A stretch of 35,565 bases of DNA from Comamonadaceae bacterium CG_4_10_14_3_um_filter_60_75 (GTDB lineage Bacteria > Pseudomonadota > Gammaproteobacteria > Burkholderiales > Burkholderiaceae_C), in the NCBI GenBank assembly GCA_002784245.1, contig PFKL01000119.1, positions 1 to 35,565 of the forward strand, in the 5' to 3' direction. Of this stretch, positions 7,744 through 15,458 are shown piece by piece. How positions within the stretch are numbered: position 1 is the stretch's first letter; each line of letters starts with the position of its first letter. The notes under the pieces were generated by a model that did no database searches, had not been told where the DNA came from, and was given only the letters and a program-made list of their open reading frames with translations. The position numbers were made by a program, and so were the translations under genes.

Positions 7744-9027
7744 ATGAAACATGTTGCGATTGTGGGGGGTGGCCCGGCCGGATTGATGGCCGCAGAAGTC
7801 TTGTCACAAGCTGGTGTGTCGGTATCGGTATTTGATGCCATGCCCAGTGTCGGGCGCAAATTTTTGCTCGCTGGCAAGGGCGGCTTGAACCTGACCCATT
7901 CCGAGAACGCCGACGCTTTTGCAGCACGCTACGGCAAGCGGCGCAGCCAGATCAAGCCGCTGCTGAGCGCTTTTGGCGCCGACGACGTGCGCTCCTGGGC
8001 GCGTGGGCTTGGCGTGGAAACTTTTGTGGGCAGTTCTGGCCGCGTGTTTCCCGTGGACATGAAAGCAGCGCCGTTGCTGCGTGCCTGGCTGCAGCGGTTG
8101 CGTCATCCCGCCAGCGGCGTAGGCGTGCAGTTCTGCATGCGCCACCGCTGGGTCGGGTGGCCTGCAGACGTGCCAAATCCTGCTGCGCTGGATTTTTCGA
8201 CGCCCCATGGTTCAGTGCAGGTGCAAGCCGATGCTGTGGTGTTGGCGCTGGGTGGCGGCAGTTGGGCCCGACTGGGCTCTGACGGTGCCTGGCTGCCCTG
8301 GCTACAAGCGCGCGGCGTGGCGGTTGCGCCGTTGCTGCCGGCCAATTGCGGCTTTGACATCAAAGGTGGCTGGAGCGCTTATTTTGCCGAACGGTTTGCG
8401 GGGCAACCGTTCAAGTCGGTGGCGATTTCAGTGCCGGGGCCGCAGGGCGAGCGCTTTGCGCGCAAAGGCGAATTTGTGGCAACCGCCACTGGCGTTGAAG
8501 GTAGCTTGGTTTATGCGGCGTCAGCCCTGCTGCGCGACGACATTTTGGCGAGTGGTGCAGCCAGTTTTAAGGTGGATTTGTTGCCTGATCGCTCCCCTGC
8601 ATGGGTGCTGGCCGAGGTCGCGCATCCCCGTGGCGCGCGATCGCTCTCCAGCCACCTCAAGAGCCGCTTGCACTTGGAGGGCATCAAAACCGCGCTGCTG
8701 CACGAGGTGTTGACCAAAGAACAGCTGCACGACCCGGTAGCCTTGGCACAGGCCATCAAGGCGCTGCCCATTGCACTGCAAGCCACCCGACCGCTTGACG
8801 AGGCGATCAGCACCGCGGGCGGCGTGTTGTTTGCGGCGATGGACAGCCAGCTGATGCTGCTCGAGCGGCCAGGGGTGTTTTGTGCCGGCGAAATGCTTGA
8901 CTGGGAGGCGCCCACCGGCGGTTACCTGCTGACAGGATGTCTGACCAGTGGCCATGCAGCAGGCTTGGGTGTGCTCAATTATTTGCAAAAAATAAGTCAT
9001 AGGCCCTCGTCAGACAAGCGGTCTTAG
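7744..9027 (+). CDS. BaiN/YhiN-type FAD-dependent oxidoreductase (HI0933-like, TIGR03862 type)
   Basis: Soluble flavoprotein of 427 residues with unknown substrate. The start MKHVAIVGGGPAGLMAAEVL is a dinucleotide-binding GxGxxG fold, followed by FLLAGKGGLNLTHSE, a hallmark of the family, and a C-terminal FCAGEMLDWEAPTGGYLLTGC that closes the FAD site. The longest frame begins at 7600 inside the opposite-strand trxA start region, and an ATG at 7699 also exists. The ATG at 7744 is preferred because the Rossmann strand starts there, although no strong ribosome binding site is seen. The last ~14 codons (LQKISHRPSSDKRS) and the stop codon are encoded by a copy of a short dispersed repeat, so the native C-terminus may have been altered. 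Confidence 0.88.
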   Translation: MKHVAIVGGGPAGLMAAEVLSQAGVSVSVFDAMPSVGRKFLLAGKGGLNLTHSENADAFAARYGKRRSQIKPLLSAFGADDVRSWARGLGVETFVGSSGRVFPVDMKAAPLLRAWLQRLRHPASGVGVQFCMRHRWVGWPADVPNPAALDFSTPHGSVQVQADAVVLALGGGSWARLGSDGAWLPWLQARGVAVAPLLPANCGFDIKGGWSAYFAERFAGQPFKSVAISVPGPQGERFARKGEFVATATGVEGSLVYAASALLRDDILASGAASFKVDLLPDRSPAWVLAEVAHPRGARSLSSHLKSRLHLEGIKTALLHEVLTKEQLHDPVALAQAIKALPIALQATRPLDEAISTAGGVLFAAMDSQLMLLERPGVFCAGEMLDWEAPTGGYLLTGCLTSGHAAGLGVLNYLQKISHRPSSDKRS

Positions 9028-9045
9028 CTACTATTTATGAAGTAA
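8986..9045 (+). repeat. Short dispersed repeat, copy A
   Basis: A degenerate ~60-base element with a GGCCCT block (9002-9007), AAGCG (9016-9020), TAGCTACT (9025-9032) and GAAGTA further right. It aligns with copies at 10441, 11928 and 16941. The TAG of its TAGCT block is the stop codon of the flavoprotein gene. Confidence 0.55.
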
Positions 9046-9143
9046 ACCGACATCCTTGGACGCCAGTTTTCTATTGCGCCATTCACCGTGGCAGGCAACA
9101 GGGAGACACTTGTTATATTCGGTCTTTTTAAGGGAAAACCCGT

Positions 9144-10439
9144 ATGTCAGTTCAGCAAGGTTACGCCAGCAAAAAAATGTCTGCCAGCGACGCTATGCGT
9201 CTGGTTCGCGACGGCGACACGATCATCGTGCCCACCGGCGTTGGCGAGCCGCCGACGTTGCTGACGGCACTGTCCGAGCAGCGCCGCGATTTCCAAGACG
9301 TCAAGGTGGCGCAGATCCTGGCGGTGCGCAAATTCGGCTATATCGACCCTGAGACGGTGCAGCATGTGCGCCACGTTGCTCTGTTTTACGGTGCGGCTAC
9401 CCGCGCCGGCGGGCAGGCCGGTTGGATCGATTTCATTCCCAACTATTTTTCGGAAATTCCGAGCCTGATCGGACGTGGCCAGATGCCCGCCGACGTCGTT
9501 TTCAGCATGGCCTCGCCGATGGATGCGCATGGCTACTTTTCGCTCAGTCTCGGCGCTGACTACACCATGGCGGCAGTTGCCAAAGCCCGTGCAGTGGTGC
9601 TTGAAGTCAACCCCAATGTGCCGTTTGCCTATGGCAATTGCCACGTGCATATTTCGCAAGTGGCTGGCCTGGTCGAAAGTAGCGATCCGGTGCTGGAGGT
9701 GGGTCTGCCGAAAATCGGGCCGGTGCAAGAGGCAATCGGCAAATACGTCGCTGATTTGATCGACGACGGATCAACCCTGCAGATTGGCTACGGTGGCATA
9801 CCAGATGCGGTGGTGATGCAACTCACGTACAAACACGATCTGGGTATCCACACCGAAATGATCGGCGACGGCATTTTGACGCTGCTGGCGTCTGGTGCCG
9901 TCACCAACCGGCGCAAGAACTATCTGCCGGGCAAGATGGTGGCGACTTTCGCGCTGGGCTCGGCCAAGCTCTACCAGTTCATGGACCACAATCCGGCGCT
10001 TGAAATTCACCCGGTTGAGTTCACCAACACGCCGACGCTGGCGGGCCAGAACGACAAGCTGATGTCGATCAACGCCACATTGCAGATTGATTTGCTCGGC
10101 CAATGCGGCTCGGAGAGTTTGGGGCACTTGCCGTATTCGGGCACTGGCGGCCAGGCCGACTTTGTGCGCGCGGCTAATCTTTCCAACGGCGGCAAGTCGT
10201 TCATCGTGTTGCCGTCGACCGCCAAAGGCGACACAATTTCGCGTATCGTGCCGGTGCTCTCGCCAGGTACCCATGTGAGCACCAGCAAAAACGACGTCAA
10301 TTACGTGGTGAGCGAATTTGGTGTGGCGCAGTTGCGCGGCAAATCAGCCAAGCAACGCGCCAGGGAACTGATTGGCATTGCCCACCCGAACTTTCGCACT
10401 GAGCTGACCGAGGCAGCCAAACGCATGGGCGTTTTGTAA
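9144..10439 (+). CDS. Acetyl-CoA hydrolase/transferase family CoA-transferase (4-hydroxybutyrate CoA-transferase-like)
   Basis: Enzyme of the class I CoA-transferase superfamily (AcH/4-hydroxybutyrate CoA-transferase group), 431 residues. It moves CoA between acyl-CoA and a carboxylic acid, probably acetate, propionate, succinate or 4-hydroxybutyrate; the acceptor cannot be fixed here. Family features include AYGNCHVHISQV, IGYGGIPDAVV and LGIHTEMIGDG, in which E238 is the expected catalytic glutamate forming the CoA thioester. The C-terminal domain has YSGTGGQADFVRAA, which positions CoA. The ATG at 9144 is preceded by AAGGG about nine bases upstream. The gene stands alone between the flavoprotein gene and ffs, and a dispersed-repeat copy begins one base after its stop. 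Confidence 0.9.
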   Translation: MSVQQGYASKKMSASDAMRLVRDGDTIIVPTGVGEPPTLLTALSEQRRDFQDVKVAQILAVRKFGYIDPETVQHVRHVALFYGAATRAGGQAGWIDFIPNYFSEIPSLIGRGQMPADVVFSMASPMDAHGYFSLSLGADYTMAAVAKARAVVLEVNPNVPFAYGNCHVHISQVAGLVESSDPVLEVGLPKIGPVQEAIGKYVADLIDDGSTLQIGYGGIPDAVVMQLTYKHDLGIHTEMIGDGILTLLASGAVTNRRKNYLPGKMVATFALGSAKLYQFMDHNPALEIHPVEFTNTPTLAGQNDKLMSINATLQIDLLGQCGSESLGHLPYSGTGGQADFVRAANLSNGGKSFIVLPSTAKGDTISRIVPVLSPGTHVSTSKNDVNYVVSEFGVAQLRGKSAKQRARELIGIAHPNFRTELTEAAKRMGVL

Positions 10440-10440
10440 G

Positions 10441-10503
10441 CAAAAACTGGGCTTAGGGCTTGTCTGCATTGCGCAGGAAGCTATCAACACAATAGCTTTC
10501 AGG
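10441..10503 (+). repeat. Short dispersed repeat, copy B
   Basis: Immediately after the CoA-transferase stop. It shows the same block order as the other copies: GGGCTTAGGGCTTGT (10449-10463), TTGCGCAGGAAGCT (10469-10482), and a small hairpin AGCTAT (10479-10484) ... ATAGCT (10492-10497). It is the copy with the clearest terminal hairpin. Confidence 0.55.
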
Positions 10504-10508
10504 CGAAA

Positions 10509-10610
10509 AAGGTTGACGAGCCTTGACCCCGGCACTGGCTCCACAGTTAGGGCTGCTTGGTTCCCCACCTGACCCGGTTGGCCGCTTCACCATGCGGGAA
10601 GGCCCGTCGA
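10509..10610 (-). ncRNA. ffs: 4.5S RNA (bacterial small signal recognition particle RNA)
   Basis: RNA part of the signal recognition particle, which binds Ffh and targets membrane proteins to the SecYEG translocon. On the minus strand the conserved domain IV reads GGTCAGGTGGGGAACC followed by AAGCAGCC. Compared with E. coli, the two pairs under the GGAA tetraloop are swapped (GG/CC for CC/GG), a compensatory change that keeps the fold. The RNA ends pair with each other: GACGGGCCTT (10608-10599) with AAGGCTCGTC (10524-10515), nine of ten as Watson-Crick pairs plus one G-U. Five T follow on the minus strand at 10510-10506. A -10-like TACAAT lies at 10621-10616. Ends are approximate; the length of about 100 is close to E. 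coli 4.5S RNA. It is divergent from dnaX. Confidence 0.93.
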
Positions 10611-10615
10611 GCACG

Positions 10616-10621
10616 ATTGTA
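10616..10621 (-). promoter_or_regulatory. Candidate -10 element for ffs
   Basis: TACAAT on the minus strand (one mismatch to TATAAT) is about six bases before the inferred 5' end of the SRP RNA. The -35 region around 10637-10643 is poor. Confidence 0.5.
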
Positions 10622-10691
10622 AAGCCTCGTCGCAGGGTCGACGGGCTGTTGGCTTTCGCGCTGCGGCCAAGCACCCCTTTAGAATGAGCCG

Positions 10692-12452
10692 ATGTCTTAC
10701 CTCGTGCTCGCCCGCAAGTACCGCCCCCGCAACTTTTCTGAGATGGTGGGGCAGGACCACGTAGTGCAGGCGCTCTCCAACGCCTTGACCACCGGGCGTT
10801 TGCACCACGCTTATTTGTTTACTGGCACCCGCGGTGTCGGCAAGACCACGGTCTCGCGCATTCTGGCCAAGTCGCTCAACTGCCAGGGTCCGGACGGCAC
10901 AGGTGGAATTACCGCTACCCCTTGCGGTGTGTGTCAAGCCTGCACTGATATTGATAGTGGACGCTTTGTCGACTACACCGAGCTCGACGCCGCTTCCAAC
11001 CGCGGCGTGGATGAAGTGCAAGCGCTGCTGGAGCAGGCGGTGTACAAGCCGGTGCAGGGACGTTTCAAGGTGTTCATGATCGACGAAGTGCACATGCTCA
11101 CCAACACCGCGTTCAACGCCATGTTGAAGACGCTAGAGGAACCGCCCGAGTACCTCAAGTTTGTGCTCGCGACCACCGACCCGCAAAAGGTGCCGGTGAC
11201 GGTGCTGAGTCGCTGTCTGCAATTCAATCTGCGGCCGATGGCACCCGAGACGGTCCGCGAGCACTTGCAGCGCGTGTTGCAGGCAGAGCAGGTCCAGGCC
11301 GATGCCCAGTCGCTCAAGTTGCTGGCCCGCGCCGCCCGAGGTTCCATGCGCGACGCGCTGAGCTTGACCGACCAGGCCATTGCCTTCGGCTCAGGCGCGT
11401 TGGCTGAAGCGCTGGTGCGTCAGATGCTGGGCAGCGCCGACCGCTCGCACGTGTTTCGTTTGATAGATGCACTGGCGGTGGGCGACGCCAAAGCCATTGT
11501 TGAGACCTCAGAGCAACTGCGGCTGAATGGTTTGAGCGCGGCGGCGACGCTGGAAGAAATGAGCGCGGTGCTGCAACGCATGGCGGTATTGCAAGCGGTA
11601 CCCGAATCCGCAGCAGAAGACGACAGCGACCCGGAAGCGGCCGAACTGGCGCGGCTGGCGGCGCTGCTGCCCGGCGACGAGACCCAGTTGCTCTACAGCA
11701 TTTGCCTGCATGGGCGTGGTGAACTGGGGCTGGCTCCCGACGAGTACGCGGCGCTGACGATGGTATTGCTGCGCTTGCTGGCTTTCAAACCGGCAACGCG
11801 CTCTGACGCCCAGGTGGAAAAAAAAACACTGAAATCACCCGCGTCTGAGTGCTTGGCGGCACGCCCAACCCCGCCCGTTGGTCAGCCACTGCCGGTGGTG
11901 ACGATGGACAGAGCTGCTTCAGACGTCCAAAAAAATGAGCAAATTCAGGCCCCAGCCCTTTTGCAGAAAGCGCAAGTAGCTCCAAAATTTGAAGCAATTC
12001 AGGTCATTGAACAAAAGGCCCTGGCACGCGACACCGAGGCCGCAGGGGCTGCGCCTGCGGTAGCCAGCAGCGCGGAAGGTGATTTCTGGTTCGCCACGGT
12101 GCAATCCCTGCTGGCCGCCGAGGCCGTGACTGCGATGGCGCGTGAGTTGGCCCTGCAGTCGCAGTTGGTTGCCCGCGATACCGACCAATGGCTGCTGCGG
12201 GTTGAGCGCGAGTCACTCAACCAAGGTAGCAGTCGCGACCGTTTGCGCCAGGCGCTGGCGGCCACAGGCTTCGAGGTTGCGTTGGTGGTTGAAGTCGGTC
12301 GTGTCACCGACAGCCCGGCCAAACGCAACGCAGCAGCGGCAGCGCAAGCCCAATTGACCGCTGAAAAAATCGTTTTCGAAGACCCGTTGGTGCAAACGCT
12401 GATGCGTGAATTTGCGGCGAAAATCGTTCCCGGCAGCATCAAGCCGGTTTAG
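10692..12452 (+). CDS. dnaX: DNA polymerase III subunits tau/gamma
   Basis: Clamp-loader ATPase, 586 residues. Domain I has the Walker A GTRGVGKTTVSRILAKSLNC, a four-cysteine zinc module (C64, then CGVCQAC) and DEVHMLTNTAFNAMLKTLEEPP. The SRC motif is in TVLSRCLQF. Domain III ends near residue 370 and is followed by a low-complexity linker, then the tau-specific C-terminal domain (about 455-586) that contacts the polymerase. At 11818-11826 a run of nine A crosses codons GAA AAA AAA ACA (residues 376-379); the -1 frame stops after seven codons and the +1 frame after one, so a shorter gamma form could be made. Residues about 413-436 lie in a dispersed-repeat copy. The ATG at 10692 fits the family start. 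It leads the dnaX-ybaB-recR cluster. Confidence 0.96.
   Translation: MSYLVLARKYRPRNFSEMVGQDHVVQALSNALTTGRLHHAYLFTGTRGVGKTTVSRILAKSLNCQGPDGTGGITATPCGVCQACTDIDSGRFVDYTELDAASNRGVDEVQALLEQAVYKPVQGRFKVFMIDEVHMLTNTAFNAMLKTLEEPPEYLKFVLATTDPQKVPVTVLSRCLQFNLRPMAPETVREHLQRVLQAEQVQADAQSLKLLARAARGSMRDALSLTDQAIAFGSGALAEALVRQMLGSADRSHVFRLIDALAVGDAKAIVETSEQLRLNGLSAAATLEEMSAVLQRMAVLQAVPESAAEDDSDPEAAELARLAALLPGDETQLLYSICLHGRGELGLAPDEYAALTMVLLRLLAFKPATRSDAQVEKKTLKSPASECLAARPTPPVGQPLPVVTMDRAASDVQKNEQIQAPALLQKAQVAPKFEAIQVIEQKALARDTEAAGAAPAVASSAEGDFWFATVQSLLAAEAVTAMARELALQSQLVARDTDQWLLRVERESLNQGSSRDRLRQALAATGFEVALVVEVGRVTDSPAKRNAAAAAQAQLTAEKIVFEDPLVQTLMREFAAKIVPGSIKPV
11818..11826 (+). promoter_or_regulatory. Candidate programmed slippage site in dnaX (run of nine A)
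   Basis: The run lies in frame as A AAA AAA A. A -1 shift gives seven more codons and then TGA at 11846-11848, for a product of about 385 residues. A +1 shift gives one codon and then TGA at 11830-11832, about 379 residues. Both would resemble gamma. Nine A is enough for polymerase slippage, as known for Thermus dnaX, and also contains a ribosomal -1 heptamer. A weak hairpin TTGGCG/CGCCCAA lies at about 11853-11868. Confidence 0.55.
11928..12000 (+). repeat. Short dispersed repeat, copy C (inside dnaX)
   Basis: In-frame copy in the linker of DnaX: CAGGCCCCAGCCCTTTTG (11946-11963), AAAGCGCAAGTAGCT (11967-11981) and GAAGCA (11991-11996). The block order and spacing match the other three copies. 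It encodes the segment from about residue 413 to 436 (QKNEQIQAPALLQKAQVAPK...). Confidence 0.5.
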
Positions 12453-12535
12453 CAACTGGTGCCCCGGCACAAGCCCAGGCGACGAGATCGTCGGCTGCTG
12501 ATGGCTTTTATCCAATTTCAACCAAAGGAAACCCC

Positions 12536-12868
12536 ATGTTCAACAAAGGTCAACTCGCCGGTCTGATGAAGCAGGCGCAAGCGATGCAGGACAACCTCAA
12601 GAAAGCGCAAGACGAGCTCGGTACGATGGAAGTGACAGGCGAATCAGGTGCCGGGCTGGTCAAGGTCACCATGACCTGTAAGCACGAGGTTCGCCGTGTT
12701 GCGATCGACCCCAGCCTGCTGGCCGAAGACAAAGATATGCTCGAAGACCTGGTCGCCGCCGCTTTCAACGCCGCGTTGCGCAAGGCCGAAGACACTTCTA
12801 GCGAAAAGCTGGGCAAGATCACCGCGGGGATGCCGGGGCTGCCCGGCGGCATGAAGTTCCCCTTTTAA
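12536..12868 (+). CDS. ybaB: YbaB/EbfC family nucleoid-associated protein
   Basis: Small DNA-binding protein of 110 residues that forms a dimer with a tweezer-like shape in the family. Features are the N-terminal LAGLMKQAQAMQDNLKKAQDEL helix, the VTGESGAGLVKVTMTCKHEVRRVAIDPSLL core, and the glycine/methionine-rich tail ending GMPGLPGGMKFPF. The ATG at 12536 has AAAGGAAA upstream. It lies between dnaX and recR, the arrangement conserved in most bacteria, suggesting a role linked to recombinational repair or nucleoid organisation. Confidence 0.95.
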   Translation: MFNKGQLAGLMKQAQAMQDNLKKAQDELGTMEVTGESGAGLVKVTMTCKHEVRRVAIDPSLLAEDKDMLEDLVAAAFNAALRKAEDTSSEKLGKITAGMPGLPGGMKFPF

Positions 12869-12897
12869 GCCAGACCAGCGCACAAGCGTGATCCTTT

Positions 12898-13488
12898 GTG
12901 TCTGACACCAACGCGCTCGAGGCGCTGATTCAGTCGCTGCGCTGCCTGCCGGGCGTGGGGGTGAAGTCGGCGCAGCGCATGGCGTTTCACCTGATGCAGC
13001 ACGACCGACCGGCGGCGTTGACGCTGGCGCGGGCGTTGACGGCGGCGGCAGAGCACGTGGTGCACTGCCAGCGCTGCCACACCTTCACCGAAACAGAGGT
13101 CTGCGCGACCTGTCTTGACCCGCGCCGCGACGCCAGCAAACTGTGCGTTGTGGAAACGCCGGCGGATCAGTCAGCGGTTGAGCGCACTGGCGCGTTCAAG
13201 GGGCTGTACTTTGTGTTGATGGGCAAAATCAGTCCGCTCGACGGGCTTGGCCCCAAAGAAATCGGTCTCAAGCAATTGTTTGCACGCGCGCTCGACGGTA
13301 CCGTACAGGAGGTCATCCTGGCGACCAATTTCACCGCCGAGGGCGAGGCCACCGCGCACGTTATTGCCCAAGGTCTGAAGGACCGTGGCGTGCAGTTGAC
13401 ACGCCTTGCGCGGGGCGTGCCGGTAGGCAGTGAGCTTGAATACGTTGATCTGGGCACCATCGCCCACGCGCTGGTTGACCGGCGTTAA
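12898..13488 (+). CDS. recR: Recombination mediator protein RecR
   Basis: Component of the RecFOR pathway that loads RecA on gapped DNA, 196 residues. The N-terminal helix-hairpin-helix (LRCLPGVGVKSAQRMAFHLM) is followed by a C4 zinc finger (CQRCHTFTETEVCATC) and a Toprim domain starting KLCVVETPAD. The C-terminal segment GVPVGSELEYVDLGTIAHAL is a family signature. It starts at a GTG (12898) 29 bases after the ybaB stop; no ATG is available and the ribosome binding site is weak. Probably transcribed with dnaX and ybaB. Confidence 0.96.
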   Translation: MSDTNALEALIQSLRCLPGVGVKSAQRMAFHLMQHDRPAALTLARALTAAAEHVVHCQRCHTFTETEVCATCLDPRRDASKLCVVETPADQSAVERTGAFKGLYFVLMGKISPLDGLGPKEIGLKQLFARALDGTVQEVILATNFTAEGEATAHVIAQGLKDRGVQLTRLARGVPVGSELEYVDLGTIAHALVDRR

Positions 13489-13508
13489 ATCTCCTGGAGC
13501 TTTTGATC

Positions 13509-13919
13509 ATGACAACCCACTTTACTTTGGCTTACTGGTGCGTCTTTGTGGTCGCCTTGCTGCCGATCGTGTGCGCTGGCGCAGCCAAGTGGGGCAAATT
13601 CACCACCCCGCGGCGCGACGGTGGCTTTGACAACGACAACCCGCGCGCCTGGCTGGCCCGTCAAACCGATTGGCGTGCCCGCGCCAATGCGGCGCAAGCC
13701 AATAGCTTTGAAGCGATGCCATTTTTTATTGGCGCGGTGGTGATCGCACACCAGTTAGGCGCGTACCAGGCGCGCGTCGACCTGCTGGCTGCCGTTTACG
13801 TCGTTCTGCGGGTGATCTATATCCTGATGTACCTGGCCAACCTGGCCAATTTGCGCAGCGTGGTCTGGGCCTTGGCGCTCGCCGTCAACGTCGCGATTTT
13901 GTTTGCGGGCTACCACTGA
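13509..13919 (+). CDS. MAPEG family membrane protein
   Basis: Integral membrane protein of 136 residues with four hydrophobic segments, of the MAPEG superfamily (membrane-associated proteins in eicosanoid and glutathione metabolism). The signature is RANAAQANSFEAMPFFIGAVV, plus YVVLRVIYILMYLAN near the third segment. Many bacterial members are of unknown function; some act as glutathione transferases. The ATG at 13509 has TGGAG about twelve bases upstream; a TTG two codons earlier is possible. It follows recR by 20 bases and ends three bases from the convergent mltD, with no terminator between them. Confidence 0.87.
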   Translation: MTTHFTLAYWCVFVVALLPIVCAGAAKWGKFTTPRRDGGFDNDNPRAWLARQTDWRARANAAQANSFEAMPFFIGAVVIAHQLGAYQARVDLLAAVYVVLRVIYILMYLANLANLRSVVWALALAVNVAILFAGYH

Positions 13920-13922
13920 AAG

Positions 13923-15458
13923 TTATTGTTGTGCGACTTTGGTCGCCTTTTTGTTGATCTTGGCCGGAAACTTGGTAACAGCTGTCTTCTTGCTGGTACG
14001 GCTAGTTTTGCGCGACGCTTTGGCAGGCAAATACACGGCCAACTTCTGACCCGCTTTCAGACCCGAAGCAACATCCAGATTGTTCCATTGCGCAAGTTGC
14101 TTGGCACTGACCCGGTAGCGTTTGGCGATGGATGCCAGGCTATCTCTTTTGCCAACTCTGACCACCACTTTATGCAAAACGACCTCTGGAGCCAGGCTCA
14201 GCGTGGCGGTGTTGGCAATGTGCAGACTCACGTCTTGCGTCACACCACCAGAGCGACGCACCAGCAAAGTGGAGCCCGCCTTGATCAGCATGCGACCCTT
14301 GATCTTGTTGATGTTGCGCAGTTCGGCCTCCGACATGCCCACGCGTTTGGCTGCATCGGCTGGCCTGAGCGTTTTGGGTGCAATCCAGGCCGTCCAACTG
14401 GCAAGTTGGTCGCCGGTGTAGGCTTCCAGGTTGGTCTGGAATATTGTGGCGTTGTCCCACGGCAGCAGAATCTGCGGCGTGCCCGCGGCGAGCAAGACCG
14501 GCCGCGACAGCGACGGATTGAGCGCGCGGAAGTCTTCCAACGGTATCTCAGCCAGTTTGGCGGCCAACGCAACGTCGATATCGCGGCGGATATCTACCGT
14601 CTGGAAATAGGGGTGATTACCAATGGTTGACAACGCGAGTCCCAATTTGTCGGGCGTTGTCACGATGTTTTTGACCGCCTGCAGTTTGGGCACATAAAGG
14701 CGCGTTTCCATCGGCATCTTGAGGTCGACGTAGGCGGTCCCCAGCCCGGCTTTCTGATTTTTGGCGATGGCGCGTCCAACGCTGCCTTCGCCCCAGTTAT
14801 AGGCAGCCAGCGCCAGGTGCCAGTCACCAAACATGCCATAGAGCTTTTGCAGGTAGTCCAGCGCCGCCCGGGTCGAAGCCAATACGTCACGCCGGTCGTC
14901 GCGGAACATGTTTTGACGCAGATCAAACACCCGTCCGGTGGCAGGCATGAACTGCCACATGCCCGCGGCTTTGGCGCTGGAGACAGCTTGCGGGTTAAAC
15001 GCGCTTTCGATGAACGGCAACAACGCCAATTCGGTCGGCATGTTGCGCCGCTCAATCTCTTCAACAATGTAGAAAAGGTACTTGTTGCCGCGCTCGGTCA
15101 TGCGCTGTACATAGTCTGGATGGCTGGCGTACCACTGTTCCCGGTCTGTAACCAAGTCATTTTGCAGGTCGGGCATGGCAAAGCCGCGGCGGATGCGCTC
15201 CCAAATATCGGCCGGCGGCGACAAGGGGTGAACCGGGGCGCTGCCCAACGCCAGGCTGGACAAGGGGCGCAAGCCTTCACTCGGATAGACCGGTGGCTTC
15301 AGCCCAGGCGCAGACGTGTCAGCTGCCGACACTGCAGGTTCGCGTGCCAACGCGTAGTTGGGTTGCGGCTCCGGTATATCGGTCGGTGGCGGCGCTGTAG
15401 CGCACGCTGACACCACAACGGCTAGCAGCGATGTAAATAAACGTTTGAAAGCTATCAA
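13923..15458 (-). CDS. mltD: Membrane-bound lytic murein transglycosylase D
   Basis: Lipoprotein that cleaves peptidoglycan glycan strands, 511 residues. The signal peptide ends in the lipobox VVSAC with C19 as the lipidation site. The SLT domain (about 135-265) has the catalytic glutamate E151 in LLPFIESAFNPQAVSSA, then AAGMWQFMPATG and LALAAYNWGEGSV. The C-terminus has one degenerate and one good LysM module (RVGKRDSLASIAKRYRVSAKQLAQWN), then a lysine-rich tail. The start is a TTG at 15458 whose bases overlap the gloB stop as TTGA, with TGGAAG eight bases upstream; the overlap supports this unusual start. It is translated together with gloB, as in the gene order of E. coli. Confidence 0.94.
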   Translation of the reverse strand: MIAFKRLFTSLLAVVVSACATAPPPTDIPEPQPNYALAREPAVSAADTSAPGLKPPVYPSEGLRPLSSLALGSAPVHPLSPPADIWERIRRGFAMPDLQNDLVTDREQWYASHPDYVQRMTERGNKYLFYIVEEIERRNMPTELALLPFIESAFNPQAVSSAKAAGMWQFMPATGRVFDLRQNMFRDDRRDVLASTRAALDYLQKLYGMFGDWHLALAAYNWGEGSVGRAIAKNQKAGLGTAYVDLKMPMETRLYVPKLQAVKNIVTTPDKLGLALSTIGNHPYFQTVDIRRDIDVALAAKLAEIPLEDFRALNPSLSRPVLLAAGTPQILLPWDNATIFQTNLEAYTGDQLASWTAWIAPKTLRPADAAKRVGMSEAELRNINKIKGRMLIKAGSTLLVRRSGGVTQDVSLHIANTATLSLAPEVVLHKVVVRVGKRDSLASIAKRYRVSAKQLAQWNNLDVASGLKAGQKLAVYLPAKASRKTSRTSKKTAVTKFPAKINKKATKVAQQ

